Assembly: GCF_001275675.1 (NCBI RefSeq)
Contig: NZ_LITM01000009.1
Coordinates: forward strand, 310,141 to 349,314
Direction: 5' to 3'
Source: Lysinibacillus sp. FJAT-14745
Lineage (GTDB): Bacteria; Bacillota; Bacilli; Bacillales_A; Planococcaceae
Length of the DNA stretch: 39,174 bases
The notes below the pieces were generated by a model. It did no database searches. It saw only the letters and a program-made list of their open reading frames with translations, and was not told the DNA's origin. Each line of letters opens with the position of its first letter. Position 1 is the stretch's first letter. Below, one piece after another: positions 7,922-15,541 of the stretch. The position numbers and the translations under genes were made by a program.

Positions 7922-8135
7922 ATATTTTTGGACCATCACCAAAACGTGTGGTTGATTTCCGTCCCGACTGGGCTGTTGGTCACGAAGGCGTTATCACAGG
8001 ACGTGATGGTTTTAGCCTTCGTTCCTCAATGGCTAATCCCCAAGGAGTCGCCCAGCCGAAACGAAGATCAACTTATTTACATAGTATACGTTTAACAAAA
8101 CTCACCTACAACTTTTGGTGATGAACCATATTTTT
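7922..8135. mobile_element. 198-bp non-autonomous ISL3-type element (MITE) with 8-bp target duplication
   Basis: The element spans 7930-8127. Its ends, read inward, are GGACCATCACCAAAACGTGT and GGTTCATCACCAAAAGTTGT, closely matching the insertion-sequence end at 1-112 (GGCTCATCACCAAAAGTCGT). It is flanked by perfect 8-bp repeats ATATTTTT at 7922-7929 and 8128-8135. No transposase is encoded. The interior carries a Bacillales-type dispersed repeat (GTTGATTTCCG at 7951-7961, pairing with the region up to GAAGATCAAC near 8069) and a module-2 hairpin. It separates the regulator gene from the modA operator. Confidence 0.85.
7976..8028 (+). repeat. Module-2 covarying hairpin repeat, copy inside the MITE
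   Basis: The order is GGTCA, outer stem ACGAAGGC (7982-7989), CGTT-type joint, inner stem ATCAC, loop AGGAC, GTGAT, joint TTTTA, outer arm GCCTTCGT (8015-8022) and TTCCTC. The same joints and loops with different stem sequences recur at 10593-10632 (partly) and 10685-10747. Confidence 0.7.
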
Positions 8136-8175
8136 AACATCTTGAATGTTTCTAGCGATTTGGTATTTCTTTTTT

Positions 8176-8215
8176 AGACATAACTAATTATAATTAGTTA
8201 TGTCTTGTTATAACG
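8176..8215 (+). promoter_or_regulatory. 30-bp perfect palindromic operator upstream of modA
   Basis: AGACATAACTAATTA (8176-8190) is followed by its exact reverse complement (8191-8205), giving a 30-bp palindrome. A second short palindrome GTTATAAC follows at 8208-8215. It lies 25-64 bases before the modA start, where a repressor would block transcription. The divergent regulator at 6947-7870 is the natural candidate binder. It does not closely match the E. coli ModE site as I recall it. Confidence 0.65.
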
Positions 8216-8239
8216 AGTTATAAAAGGAGTATAATCAAA

Positions 8240-9025
8240 GTGAAAAAGTATTATAGTTTAATAGCTTCATTGGTACTACTGGTCGGCATATTAGCAGGTT
8301 GTGGTAGTCAAGAGAGCAACAACAAAACAAACGAGCCTGTTGAATTAACGATTTCCGCAGCAGCTAGTTTACAAGATTCATTAGAAGAGCTTCAAAAAAA
8401 CTATGAAAATGAACACAATAATATTAAAATCACATTTAACTTTGGTGGCTCTGGTGCTTTACAACAACAAATTTTAGAAGGTGCTCCTGTTGATCTTTTC
8501 TTTTCAGCAGCAGAAGATAAGTTTGATGAGCTAGTTCAAAAAGATTTAATCGATAAAAAACAAGGAACTAATCTTTTAGCGAACGAATTAGTATTAATCG
8601 TTCCTAAGAAAAATGAAAAACATATTCAATCATTTGAAGATTTAACGAAAGTTGATAAGATTGCCGTTGGAACACCTGAAACGGTTCCTGCTGGCAAATA
8701 CGGTGTAGAAACATTGAAAAACATGAACCTTTTGGAACATGTAGAATCAAAAGTTGTCTATACAAAAGATGTACGACAAGTTCTTACTTATACAGAAACT
8801 GAAAATGTTGATGCAGGTCTGGTTTATAAAACAGATGCCCTTGTGTCAGACAAAGTCGATGTCGTTGCTACAGCCAAAGAAGATACACATACACCTATTA
8901 TTTATCCTGTAGGCGTTATTAAAGAAAGTAAGCATGCAAAAGAAGTGGAAGATTTTTATCACTATTTACAAAGTGATCAAGCGATGAAAGTATTTAAAAA
9001 ATATGGTTTTCAAGGAACTCATTAA
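8240..9025 (+). CDS. modA: Molybdate ABC transporter substrate-binding lipoprotein ModA
   Basis: A 261-residue type II periplasmic-binding protein. The lipoprotein signal ends in LAGC with Cys21 as lipidation site, so it is anchored outside the membrane. Family signatures are ELTISAAASLQDSLEEL (first oxyanion-binding loop), NFGGSGALQQQILEGAPVDLFFSA (second loop) and DVRQVLTYTETENVDAGLVYKTDA. These capture molybdate or tungstate for the permease ModB. It starts at GTG (8240) behind AAAGGAG (8223-8229). modB follows after three bases. Control is probably by the palindrome at 8176-8205. Confidence 0.93.
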   Translation: MKKYYSLIASLVLLVGILAGCGSQESNNKTNEPVELTISAAASLQDSLEELQKNYENEHNNIKITFNFGGSGALQQQILEGAPVDLFFSAAEDKFDELVQKDLIDKKQGTNLLANELVLIVPKKNEKHIQSFEDLTKVDKIAVGTPETVPAGKYGVETLKNMNLLEHVESKVVYTKDVRQVLTYTETENVDAGLVYKTDALVSDKVDVVATAKEDTHTPIIYPVGVIKESKHAKEVEDFYHYLQSDQAMKVFKKYGFQGTH

Positions 9026-9028
9026 TAG

Positions 9029-9685
9029 ATGAGTACTGATTTCTGGTCACCTCTTAAACTTTCTATCGAGATAGCCCTTGTGTCAGGAATAATTGTCATA
9101 GTAGCAGGTACACTATTTGGTAAATGGATGGCAAAACGCAATTTCAAAGGGAAATTATTTCTAGAAACGATGTTACTTTTACCATTAGTTTTGCCTCCTA
9201 CTGTAGTAGGATTTCTTCTAATTATTATTTTTGGCAAAAACAGTGTGCTAGGTAACTTGATTACATGGCTTTTTAATCAACCCGTTATGTTCACATGGTG
9301 GGCGGCTGTCATAGCCTCTACTGTTGTTGCATTTCCTTTAATGTATCAATCTGCAAAAAACGGCTTTGAATCTGTTGATGAGGACATTGAGAACGCTGCA
9401 CGTGTTGATGGTGCTAATGAATGGCAAGTCTTTTTCTTTATTTCTATCCCTCTTGCATTAAAGTCAATTATCTCAGGTGGAATTTTAAGTTTCACACGAG
9501 CTTTAGGTGAATTTGGTGCAACCTTAATGTTTGCTGGAAACCTCCCAGGCAAAACACAAACAACGCCACTTGCTATTTATATGGCGATTGGTTCAGGTGA
9601 CATGTCACTCGCATGGTCATGGGTGATTTGTATGATAGGTATTTCCTTCCTTATGCTTCTGAGCGTTCATCTCATAAAGGCATAA
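9029..9685 (+). CDS. modB: Molybdate ABC transporter permease ModB
   Basis: A 218-residue permease with about five helices. The cytoplasmic coupling loop (EAA motif) reads ENAARVDGANEWQVFFFISIPLALKSIISG. It forms the translocation channel for molybdate delivered by ModA. Its start lies three bases after the modA stop; the nearest ribosome site, AAGGA, lies inside the modA end, so translation is probably coupled. No intact ModC ATPase gene follows or exists in the window. The system must borrow an ATPase or depend on one elsewhere. B. subtilis yvgL-yvgM shows the same lack, as far as I recall. Confidence 0.93.
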   Translation: MSTDFWSPLKLSIEIALVSGIIVIVAGTLFGKWMAKRNFKGKLFLETMLLLPLVLPPTVVGFLLIIIFGKNSVLGNLITWLFNQPVMFTWWAAVIASTVVAFPLMYQSAKNGFESVDEDIENAARVDGANEWQVFFFISIPLALKSIISGGILSFTRALGEFGATLMFAGNLPGKTQTTPLAIYMAIGSGDMSLAWSWVICMIGISFLMLLSVHLIKA

Positions 9686-9748
9686 GGTAAAGCTTTAACC
9701 AGTAGACTATCTTTCCCTACTGACGAGCTTTTTCTGGATCAATATAAT

Positions 9749-9792
9749 AAAAGATGTAGTCGGTTCACTAAACTGGACCAACTACATCTTTT
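9749..9792. terminator. Bidirectional terminator between modB and moaD
   Basis: AAAAGATGTAGT (9749-9760) pairs with ACTACATCTTTT (9781-9792), a 12-bp perfect stem. Inside it GGTTC and GGACC nearly pair. A weaker CAGTAG...CTACTG stem lies just before, at about 9700-9723. Confidence 0.85.
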
Positions 9793-9796
9793 CTTT

Positions 9797-10030
9797 TTAT
9801 CCTCCACTAATGGGTGGAATAAAGGCGATTGTATCCCCTTTTTTTACAACCGTTGTATCTGTTGCAAATTCCTCATTTACTGCTGTCATGACATGTTGTA
9901 ACTGAACTTGTGGATATTGTATTTCCATCCATTCTTTAATTTGTCCAATTGTTCTATCTGACAGGTCTACACATAATTTTGACTCGCCTATACTTTCTTG
10001 TAAGTGAGCAAATAGTAATATGTTAATCAC
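9797..10030 (-). CDS. moaD: Molybdopterin synthase small subunit MoaD
   Basis: A 77-residue ubiquitin-like sulfur carrier ending in PPISGG. The terminal Gly-Gly is adenylated by MoeB and thiocarboxylated, and then donates sulfur to precursor Z in complex with MoaE. The start is GTG at 10028-10030 (reading VINILLFAHLQ), behind GGAGGG. This overlaps the moaE stop by eight bases, and a longer reading from an upstream ATG inside moaE is rejected. Last gene of the leftward moeB-moeA-mobB-moaE-moaD series. Confidence 0.93.
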   Translation of the reverse strand: MINILLFAHLQESIGESKLCVDLSDRTIGQIKEWMEIQYPQVQLQHVMTAVNEEFATDTTVVKKGDTIAFIPPISGG

Positions 10031-10502
10031 AAGATCCCTCCTCACTGATGGATGGATTTCCTTTTGGATAAGGGACATTTTCTAATTGATCCCCAATCCA
10101 TTCGGTCCCATCTTCCCAATACTCTTTTTTCCAAATAGGCACAATTTGTTTAATACGATCAATCGCATATTCATTTGCTTCATAAGCTATTTTACGATGT
10201 GGTGATGAAACCGCAATGACTACGGCAATATCCGAAATTTCTAAATGACCAACACGATGTGTAATAGCTACTTTCGCTTCTGGCCATTGTTCTTGTATTT
10301 CTTTAGATATTTGTTCAAACATTTTTATAGCCATAGCTGGATAAGCTTGATATTCCAAATGTAGTGTTTTCTTGCCTTGCGTCATTTCACGTACTGTTCC
10401 GATGAAAACAGTGATCGCACCAGCATTTCGATCTGTTACTTTTTGTCTAACTTCTTCAACATCAATTGGTTTATCAATAATTTCAAACAACGACGTAGTC
10501 AT
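10023..10502 (-). CDS. moaE: Molybdopterin synthase catalytic subunit MoaE
   Basis: A 159-residue MoaE. Family blocks seen are AGAITVFIGTVREMTQGK near the N-terminus, LHLEYQAYPAMA, ITHRVGHLEISDIAVVIAVSSPHRKIA, and the active-site region IKQIVPIWKKEYWEDG with its lysines. It converts cyclic pyranopterin monophosphate to molybdopterin using two MoaD thiocarboxylates. The start MTTSLFEI is chosen because AGGAG lies seven bases upstream; an ATG nine codons earlier has no such site. It is separated from mobB by a 340-bp repeat-rich gap, so a separate promoter or read-through is needed. Confidence 0.95.
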   Translation of the reverse strand: MTTSLFEIIDKPIDVEEVRQKVTDRNAGAITVFIGTVREMTQGKKTLHLEYQAYPAMAIKMFEQISKEIQEQWPEAKVAITHRVGHLEISDIAVVIAVSSPHRKIAYEANEYAIDRIKQIVPIWKKEYWEDGTEWIGDQLENVPYPKGNPSISEEGSCD

Positions 10503-10571
10503 GATTTTCTCCTCATTTCCTGTAATCAATTATGCCTCGGCATAATTGCGTCCGGAATCGGCTTTGTGCTT

Positions 10572-10632
10572 AGGCCTGCACGATGCAGGTCAGTTAGCCG
10601 TTATCGCATGGATGCGATGATTTTAGGCTAAC
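10572..10632 (+). repeat. Module-2 hairpin repeat, first copy inside repeat A
   Basis: CCTGCacgatGCAGG, GTCA, outer stem GTTAGCC (10593-10599), GTT joint, inner stem ATCGCAT-GG-ATGCGAT (10603-10618), GATTTTA joint, outer arm GGCTAAC (10626-10632). It has the same layout as the copies at 7976-8028 and 10685-10747, but the apical loop is GG instead of AGGAC. Confidence 0.65.
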
Positions 10633-10684
10633 ATCCTTTATTGAACTCCTCTCCGATTCCGTGACATCCGCCGGAGGCTTTAGG

Positions 10685-10747
10685 CCAACACGACGTTGGT
10701 CACTCAGTCGTTGCCACAGGACGTGGCGTTCTTAGCCTGAGTTCCTC
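10685..10747 (+). repeat. Module-2 hairpin repeat, second copy inside repeat A
   Basis: CCAACacgacGTTGG (10685-10699), GTCA, outer stem ACTCAG (10702-10707), CGTT joint, inner stem GCCAC-AGGAC-GTGGC (10713-10727), GTTCTTAG joint, CTGAGT (10737-10742), TTCCTC. The AGGAC loop and TTCCTC tail are identical to the MITE copy, while both stems differ and remain paired. Confidence 0.7.
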
Positions 10748-10844
10748 TATTTCAGCAGATGTCTTTTGTACCGAAAGCGTAGCGACAGGTACAGATGTTA
10801 GGACACCCGCTGAAAAGTAACTTAAATCCGCATTTATCTCATCA

Positions 10845-11369
10845 CTATAGAGGTGGGAGACTTCTGATGAAAGAAGTTAGAACTTCCATATATTGTGCTT
10901 TTTCTTGAATTGAAAAAGTTGGATAATCTAACGGTTTATTTAGTGGATATGTTGGCCAATAAAGAACACAGACGATATTGCTTACTTTTTGTAGCAAAGA
11001 CTCATCTTCCGCCTGGCGTAAAAGAACAACCTTCGGATAGTCTTTATTTTTATAGCCTTCAATGAAAATAATATCCATATTAAATGTTTCATAAATAGCT
11101 AGTATGTCAGCAAGCTGCCAGCTACTTTGGTGAATACTCATGCGCAAAGTACCTTCTCCCTCAACTGCTGTTACACTTGCGCCAGCCTTCTCATGGCGAA
11201 TACTATCTTTTGAACTTTCAATCATAGGAATACCACCATGTCCATGATGCTTGATTGTTCCTACACGAAAACCTTCTGTTGTGGCTTGTGTAATGAGTTG
11301 TTCCATTAACGTTGTCTTGCCACTATTTTGATAACCTACGATTTGTAAGATTTTTCGATGCTGTCCCAT
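10845..11369 (-). CDS. mobB: Molybdopterin-guanine dinucleotide biosynthesis adapter MobB
   Basis: A 174-residue P-loop GTP-binding protein. Walker A is GYQNSGKTTL near the N-terminus, followed by the switch-like TIKHHGHGG and the NMDIIFIEGYKNKDYPKVVL strand typical of MobB. It assists MobA in attaching GMP to molybdopterin, giving the dinucleotide form used by formate dehydrogenase. I chose ATG at 11369, with AAGGAAG nine bases before it; GTG two codons upstream lies too close to that site. The start overlaps the moeA end by 34 bases, indicating translational coupling. Confidence 0.9.
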   Translation of the reverse strand: MGQHRKILQIVGYQNSGKTTLMEQLITQATTEGFRVGTIKHHGHGGIPMIESSKDSIRHEKAGASVTAVEGEGTLRMSIHQSSWQLADILAIYETFNMDIIFIEGYKNKDYPKVVLLRQAEDESLLQKVSNIVCVLYWPTYPLNKPLDYPTFSIQEKAQYMEVLTSFIRSLPPL

Positions 11370-12628
11370 GGCCACTCACTTCCTTGCAAATCTTCTAACA
11401 ATAAGACAGCTACTTCCATGCCTTTTTCGTAGCCGCGTGATCCACCCGGTAATACAATAAAAGCATTTGCTTCCGCTAAAGAAGAAACCGCACTCGATTT
11501 ATCAAAACCAGAAGGAACCGCAACTAATTGACCGTTTTCGTAAGAAGCACTAGCACGCACAAAACGGGTAAACGGATTCGGTTTCTTAAAGTCCGCACCT
11601 AAAATAGCCTGCTCTCTCCGTAGATGTGGTTGTTTATTACCAAATGCCGTTCGAATAATAGGTCGTGTAAATAGTTCAAAACCAACATAGCAAGCTGATG
11701 GATTCCCTGACAGTCCAAATAATAATTGACCATTTCGAGCCGCAACAGTTGTTACACTACCTGGTCGCATTGCTACTTTATTAAACAGTACTTGTGCGTC
11801 AATGGCTTCATAAATGGCAGGTAAGTAATCGTAATCACCTACTGATACTCCTCCTGTTGTAATCAGTATATCTACTTCCTGAAGCGCTTTTTCAACAGCT
11901 TGAATACATAAATTTAGATCATCGCTAAACTTACCAAAATATTTGACGGTTGCCCCAGCACGTTCAATTTGAGCCATTATCATATAGGCATTGCTATTAC
12001 GAATTTTTCCTGGCTGCAAAGCATCACTTGGTTCTAGTAATTCACTTCCTGTTGCAATAACGCCAACGATTGGTTTTCGAAAAACAGGTACTTGATCATA
12101 GCCAAAAGTAGCAAGTAATGCGACAACACCTGGATTGATGTATTGTCCTTTTTCAATAAGAATTGCGCCTTTTTGAACGTCCTCACCCTTATAGGAAATA
12201 TTTGTTCCTGCTTCATAAGAGCGTTTAATTGACATATAACGTTGATCGTCTTCTTCAAAGGTTTGCGCCAATTCTAGCATAACGACTGCATCACATCCAT
12301 GTGGGATAGGAGCTCCTGTCATAATGCGCACCGCTTCTCGATCACCTACTTCTCCATCAAATACATAACCCGCGCCGATTTCCCCCACTACTTTAAAGGT
12401 TAATGGATTTTCGGAACAGGCTTCTTGACTATCGACCGAGCGAATAGCATAACCATCATAAGGTGAACGATCGAATGCTGGTACATCTTGGTCCGCAGCT
12501 ACATCTTCTGCTAAAAAACGTCCATGTGCTTGCTGTAGTGAAACGATCTCTATTTTTTCTTGGAATGCAAACTCCATGACCCGTTGAACCGCTTCCGCAA
12601 CAGCAATTGGTTTTCTTTTTTCTAACAT
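11336..12628 (-). CDS. moeA: Molybdopterin molybdenumtransferase MoeA
   Basis: A 430-residue MoeA of normal length. Domains in order: N-terminal extended region with DVPAFDRSPYDGYAI, the MoCF-binding domain around GKIRNSNAYMI and LITTGGVSVGDYDYLP (about residues 255-275), MRPGSVTTVA and LFGLSGNPSACYVGFELF, and a C-terminal beta domain (about 340-430). It inserts molybdate into adenylylated molybdopterin. The ribosome site is AAAGGAG. It sits 14 bases after moeB and overlaps mobB. Confidence 0.95.
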   Translation of the reverse strand: MLEKRKPIAVAEAVQRVMEFAFQEKIEIVSLQQAHGRFLAEDVAADQDVPAFDRSPYDGYAIRSVDSQEACSENPLTFKVVGEIGAGYVFDGEVGDREAVRIMTGAPIPHGCDAVVMLELAQTFEEDDQRYMSIKRSYEAGTNISYKGEDVQKGAILIEKGQYINPGVVALLATFGYDQVPVFRKPIVGVIATGSELLEPSDALQPGKIRNSNAYMIMAQIERAGATVKYFGKFSDDLNLCIQAVEKALQEVDILITTGGVSVGDYDYLPAIYEAIDAQVLFNKVAMRPGSVTTVAARNGQLLFGLSGNPSACYVGFELFTRPIIRTAFGNKQPHLRREQAILGADFKKPNPFTRFVRASASYENGQLVAVPSGFDKSSAVSSLAEANAFIVLPGGSRGYEKGMEVAVLLLEDLQGSEWPWDSIEKSYKS

Positions 12629-12642
12629 CTTAGTACACTCCT

Positions 12643-13659
12643 TTATCCGAATAAACGATAATAAATGGTTTTAGCTTTTTGTATATCTTGTACACCGTGA
12701 ATGACAACTCGTCCATCTTGGAAAATCACCAGTCGAAAATCTTCTGCTTGGCAAGATAATAAATAGGGATTTTGTTGAATATCACCATAAGGACGAAGTT
12801 GGGTAGCGAGCTGATCCAAATTATAGTGAATTGGTTTAGGTGGACGTATTTGAATAGCATCCCGACCACATAATACATTTAATTTTGTTTGATTTTCATA
12901 TGACAAGTATGGATAGGTCGGATTTTCGCCACAGGATGGGCAATCAGATTTGCGAATTTTTTCTACGTTTATTTCATAATGTTGATTTTGCCAAACATCA
13001 AAAGTTAAATAACTTTTGCGTAATGCCTCTTCTTTGCCAACTAAAAACTTTAATACCTCAGCTACTTGATAAGCTGCTACGATTTGCACAGTTGGACTAA
13101 TAATTCCTACTGTATCGCATGTCATCCCCGTATTGGGCAGCGCTGCTAACAAACAATGTAAACAAGGTGTTTTACCTGGCACAATCGTATAAGTAGCGCC
13201 ATAACTGCCGATACAAGAACCATAAACCCAAGGAATTTGATATTTTTGCGCAAGATCGTTCATCAAAAAGCGAATATCAAAGTTATCCGTTGCATCCACC
13301 ATCATATCTACATCTTCAAGCAGTGAAATTAATTGCTCTGTAGACGCATCAACAATATATTCGTTGATTTCTACCTCAGCATTAATGCTTTGTAGTCGTT
13401 TTTTTGCAGCGATTACTTTAGGAACTTTTTCTTGCGCATCTTGTTCGGTATATAGTTGTTGTCTTTGTAAATTACTCCACTCTACATAATCACGATCAAT
13501 AATCGTCAATTTCCCGATGCCTGCCCTTACTAGAGCCTCTGCGCTAGCACTGCCTAAAGCACCAACTCCTATCATCAGTACATGCTTTTCTTTTAGTAGC
13601 AGCTGCCCGTTTTCTCCGATTGGGCTGAATAATTGTTGTCTAGAATATCTATTATGCAT
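12643..13659 (-). CDS. moeB: Molybdopterin-synthase adenylyltransferase MoeB (ThiF family)
   Basis: A 338-residue E1-like enzyme that adenylates the MoaD C-terminus. The nucleotide-binding loop is MIGVGALGSA (Gly31, Gly33, Gly36). The catalytic strand DATDNFDIRFLMND follows, and zinc-binding cysteine pairs are visible as CLHC and CPSC. The region from about residue 265 on is an extra domain of about 70 residues (LDQLATQLRPYG..., LVIFQDGRVVIHGVQDIQKA) found in Bacillales MoeB proteins of this length; it is not a canonical rhodanese. First gene of the leftward cofactor series. The start follows AAAGG at an 11-base distance, which is somewhat long. Confidence 0.9.
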   Translation of the reverse strand: MHNRYSRQQLFSPIGENGQLLLKEKHVLMIGVGALGSASAEALVRAGIGKLTIIDRDYVEWSNLQRQQLYTEQDAQEKVPKVIAAKKRLQSINAEVEINEYIVDASTEQLISLLEDVDMMVDATDNFDIRFLMNDLAQKYQIPWVYGSCIGSYGATYTIVPGKTPCLHCLLAALPNTGMTCDTVGIISPTVQIVAAYQVAEVLKFLVGKEEALRKSYLTFDVWQNQHYEINVEKIRKSDCPSCGENPTYPYLSYENQTKLNVLCGRDAIQIRPPKPIHYNLDQLATQLRPYGDIQQNPYLLSCQAEDFRLVIFQDGRVVIHGVQDIQKAKTIYYRLFG

Positions 13660-13693
13660 AAACGCTTTTGCCTTTCTTTCTATGAATTTTAGT

Positions 13694-13742
13694 TTGACCT
13701 TTTCATTTATAGCTTTATAATAAAAGCAATGTTTTTCAGCAA
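13694..13742. promoter_or_regulatory. Overlapping divergent promoters for moeB and moaB
   Basis: Rightward: TTGACC (13694-13699), 16-bp spacer, TATAAT (13716-13721), for moaB. Leftward: TTGCTG (13742-13737), 17-bp spacer, TATAAA (13719-13714), for moeB. The -10 elements overlap, so the two operons may compete for polymerase. Confidence 0.5.
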
Positions 13743-13772
13743 AAACAAACTTTATAAAAGGAGGCCTTTATC

Positions 13773-14267
13773 TTGCATCCCACACATAGTGAACTTCCTA
13801 TACGAGCTGCCATTTTAACAGTGAGCGACACACGCACAAAGGCGGATGATCGTGGAGGTCAGTGTATTCAATCATGCCTTCAAGAAGCTTCATTTGAATT
13901 AATAGACTACCAACTGTCAAAAGATGAACCGCTTGAAATCTCAAACCATGTACAAAAATGGTGCGATGATCCTACAATTAATACCATTATCGTAACAGGA
14001 GGAACAGGATTTACCCCAAGAGACCAAACTTACGACACGATTCTCCCTCTTTTCGAAAAAGAAATGATGGGCTTTGGTGAATTATTTCGAACATTAAGCT
14101 ACGAAGAAATCGGCCCAAAAGCCATGTTTAGTCGTGCAACAGCAGGTAGTCGCAATAAAACGGCTATCTATGTACTACCAGGTTCCACTAATGCCGTGAC
14201 ACTTGCCATGACAAAACTAATTCTTCCTACTGTGCAACATTTTGTCGGTGAGTTAAATCGCCTATGA
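13773..14267 (+). CDS. moaB: Molybdenum cofactor biosynthesis protein MoaB (MoaB/MogA family)
   Basis: A 164-residue MoCF-domain protein. The signatures are RAAILTVSDTRTKADDRGG near the N-terminus and NTIIVTGGTGFTPRDQTYDTI (about residues 70-90), followed by PGSTNAVTLAM. Family members adenylate molybdopterin before molybdenum insertion by MoeA; in organisms without a separate MogA, MoaB takes that role. The start is TTG at 13773 with AAAAGGAGG (13757-13764) well placed. It overlaps mobA by four bases (ATGA), indicating coupled translation. Confidence 0.93.
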   Translation: MHPTHSELPIRAAILTVSDTRTKADDRGGQCIQSCLQEASFELIDYQLSKDEPLEISNHVQKWCDDPTINTIIVTGGTGFTPRDQTYDTILPLFEKEMMGFGELFRTLSYEEIGPKAMFSRATAGSRNKTAIYVLPGSTNAVTLAMTKLILPTVQHFVGELNRL

Positions 14268-14854
14268 ACATAGCTGGTGTTGTCTTAGCTGGCGGTCAAT
14301 CTTCTCGGTACGGTCAACCGAAAATGTTTGAATTATTTGCTGGTCTGCCTTTATATAAGCAAAGTCTCATAGCCTTACAAAAAAATCAACTACATCCTCT
14401 CATTATTGCTACGAATGCTAGCTTGCAATCGAAGTTTGTAGAAGAAGATGTCCAATGGGTCATTGAAAAACAGCCTCATCAAGGACCTCTGTTTGCCTTG
14501 CATAATATCATGACAAATTTTCCAGAAGTAGAGTGGTTTTTCGTAATAGCAAGTGATATGCCTTTTATTCATGCAGAATTTGTCCAAACTATGCTAACAT
14601 TTATCGATGATCGTTACGAGGCTATTGTTCCTAAACAAGCTTCAAGACTACAACCTCTTGCTGCTTTATATCGACGCAGCGCTTTACCAAAAGCACAGCA
14701 ATTAGTCCAACAAAACAAGCGAAGTATGAAAGTCTTGTTAGAGCAACTTCAAGTGTGTTATGTTCCCTTTGAGGAAGACAGCTCAACATTTATCAATATC
14801 AATTCACAACAAGATTGGCTACAAACATTGGAAAGGAAATCTAATAATGAGTAA
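14264..14854 (+). CDS. mobA: Molybdenum cofactor guanylyltransferase MobA
   Basis: A 196-residue nucleotidyltransferase. The N-terminal motif [16 protein letters not shown] is the GTP-binding signature, and [12 protein letters not shown] holds the metal-binding Asp. It joins GMP to molybdopterin to make the guanine dinucleotide cofactor required by formate dehydrogenases of the FdhA type, which fits the downstream enzyme. The start overlaps the moaB stop by four bases, and its end overlaps moaC by eight. Confidence 0.92.
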   Translation: MNIAGVVLAGGQSSRYGQPKMFELFAGLPLYKQSLIALQKNQLHPLIIATNASLQSKFVEEDVQWVIEKQPHQGPLFALHNIMTNFPEVEWFFVIASDMPFIHAEFVQTMLTFIDDRYEAIVPKQASRLQPLAALYRRSALPKAQQLVQQNKRSMKVLLEQLQVCYVPFEEDSSTFININSQQDWLQTLERKSNNE

Positions 14855-15329
14855 TTTTACACACTGGAATGAAGAAGGTCGTCCTAAAATGGTCGACATT
14901 TCAGAAAAAACAATCACAAACCGTACAGCGATCGCCCGCAGTACAATCACGTTATCCGATGAGGTCTATCAAGCTATCCAACAAGGAGGCATTAAAAAAG
15001 GCGACCCAACGCAAGTGGCACAAATTGCTGGGATTATAGGTGCTAAAAAAACGGCTGATATTATCCCAATGTGCCATCCGATTATGTTACAAGGAACAGA
15101 TCTGCAATTTGACTATACAAAAGAAGAGGATGGTTACGAACTACACATTCAAGCTACAGTAAAATGTAATGGTAAAACAGGTGTCGAAATGGAAGCACTA
15201 ACTGCTGTATCCATAGCTGCACTGACTTTTTATGATATGTGTAAAGCCGTCGACAAGTCTATGGTCATTAAGGAAACATACCTTGTTGAAAAAACAGGCG
15301 GAAAAAGTGGCGACTTTGTGCATAAATAA
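14847..15329 (+). CDS. moaC: Cyclic pyranopterin monophosphate synthase MoaC
   Basis: A 160-residue MoaC, which together with MoaA turns GTP into cyclic pyranopterin monophosphate. Family blocks: [43 protein letters not shown] region, [29 protein letters not shown], and the C-terminal KTGGKSGDF with catalytic lysine. The start [11 protein letters not shown] at 14847 is supported by AAAGGAAA upstream and by family length. An in-frame ATG 29 codons earlier lies inside mobA and is rejected. Last gene of the moaB-mobA-moaC operon. Confidence 0.95.
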   Translation: MSNFTHWNEEGRPKMVDISEKTITNRTAIARSTITLSDEVYQAIQQGGIKKGDPTQVAQIAGIIGAKKTADIIPMCHPIMLQGTDLQFDYTKEEDGYELHIQATVKCNGKTGVEMEALTAVSIAALTFYDMCKAVDKSMVIKETYLVEKTGGKSGDFVHK

Positions 15330-15338
15330 ACATCAAAT

Positions 15339-15537
15339 CAATTTCGCCTTGGCGTAATTGCGTCCGGATTTTGAATTGTGCTAGCACAATTCATTCCTTT
15401 GAAAATCCGTGACATCCGCCGGAGGCTTTATCTTCATTCAGCAGGTACAGGTACTTGGATACCCAATGAAAAGAAACCTTATACGACTCCATATCACCAC
15501 CTTCTAGGGCAGTAGTTTTCTGCTGAATGAAGATAAA
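15339..15537 (+). repeat. Dispersed structured repeat family 1, copy B
   Basis: Parts in order: CAATTTCGCC/GGCGTAATTG (15339-15360), GCGTCC, stem CGGATTTT/AAAATCCG (15365-15409) around the 20-base palindrome GAATTGTGCTAGCACAATTC (15373-15392), conserved GTGACATCCGCCGGAGGC, and a perfect 18-bp stem TTTATCTTCATTCAGCAG (15427-15444) with CTGCTGAATGAAGATAAA (15520-15537). It fills the space between the convergent moaC and moaA genes. Confidence 0.85.
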
Positions 15538-15541
15538 AATT

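Larger units (their letters stand above)
10527..10815 (+). repeat. Dispersed structured repeat family 1, copy A (with nested module-2 hairpins)
   Basis: The copy begins with a perfect 10-bp inverted repeat CAATTATGCC/GGCATAATTG (10527-10548), then GCGTCC. A long stem follows, CGGAATCGG (10553-10561) with CCGATTCCG (10653-10661), then the conserved GTGACATCCGCCGGAGGC (10661-10678), and a last stem TTTCAGC/GCTGAAA (10750-10815). Copies B (15339-15537) and C (17940-18129) share the linkers but have different stem sequences. Two module-2 hairpins (10593-10632 and 10685-10747) are inserted in its loops. It fills the gap between mobB and moaE. Confidence 0.8.

Noticed and set aside
10031..10078. 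Longer moaD with an ATG inside moaE
   Set aside because: The GTG at 10030 has GGAGGG directly upstream and gives the normal MoaD length.
14760..14846. Longer moaC beginning inside mobA
   Set aside because: The extra 29 residues are the mobA end read in another frame; a good ribosome site and family length support 14847.
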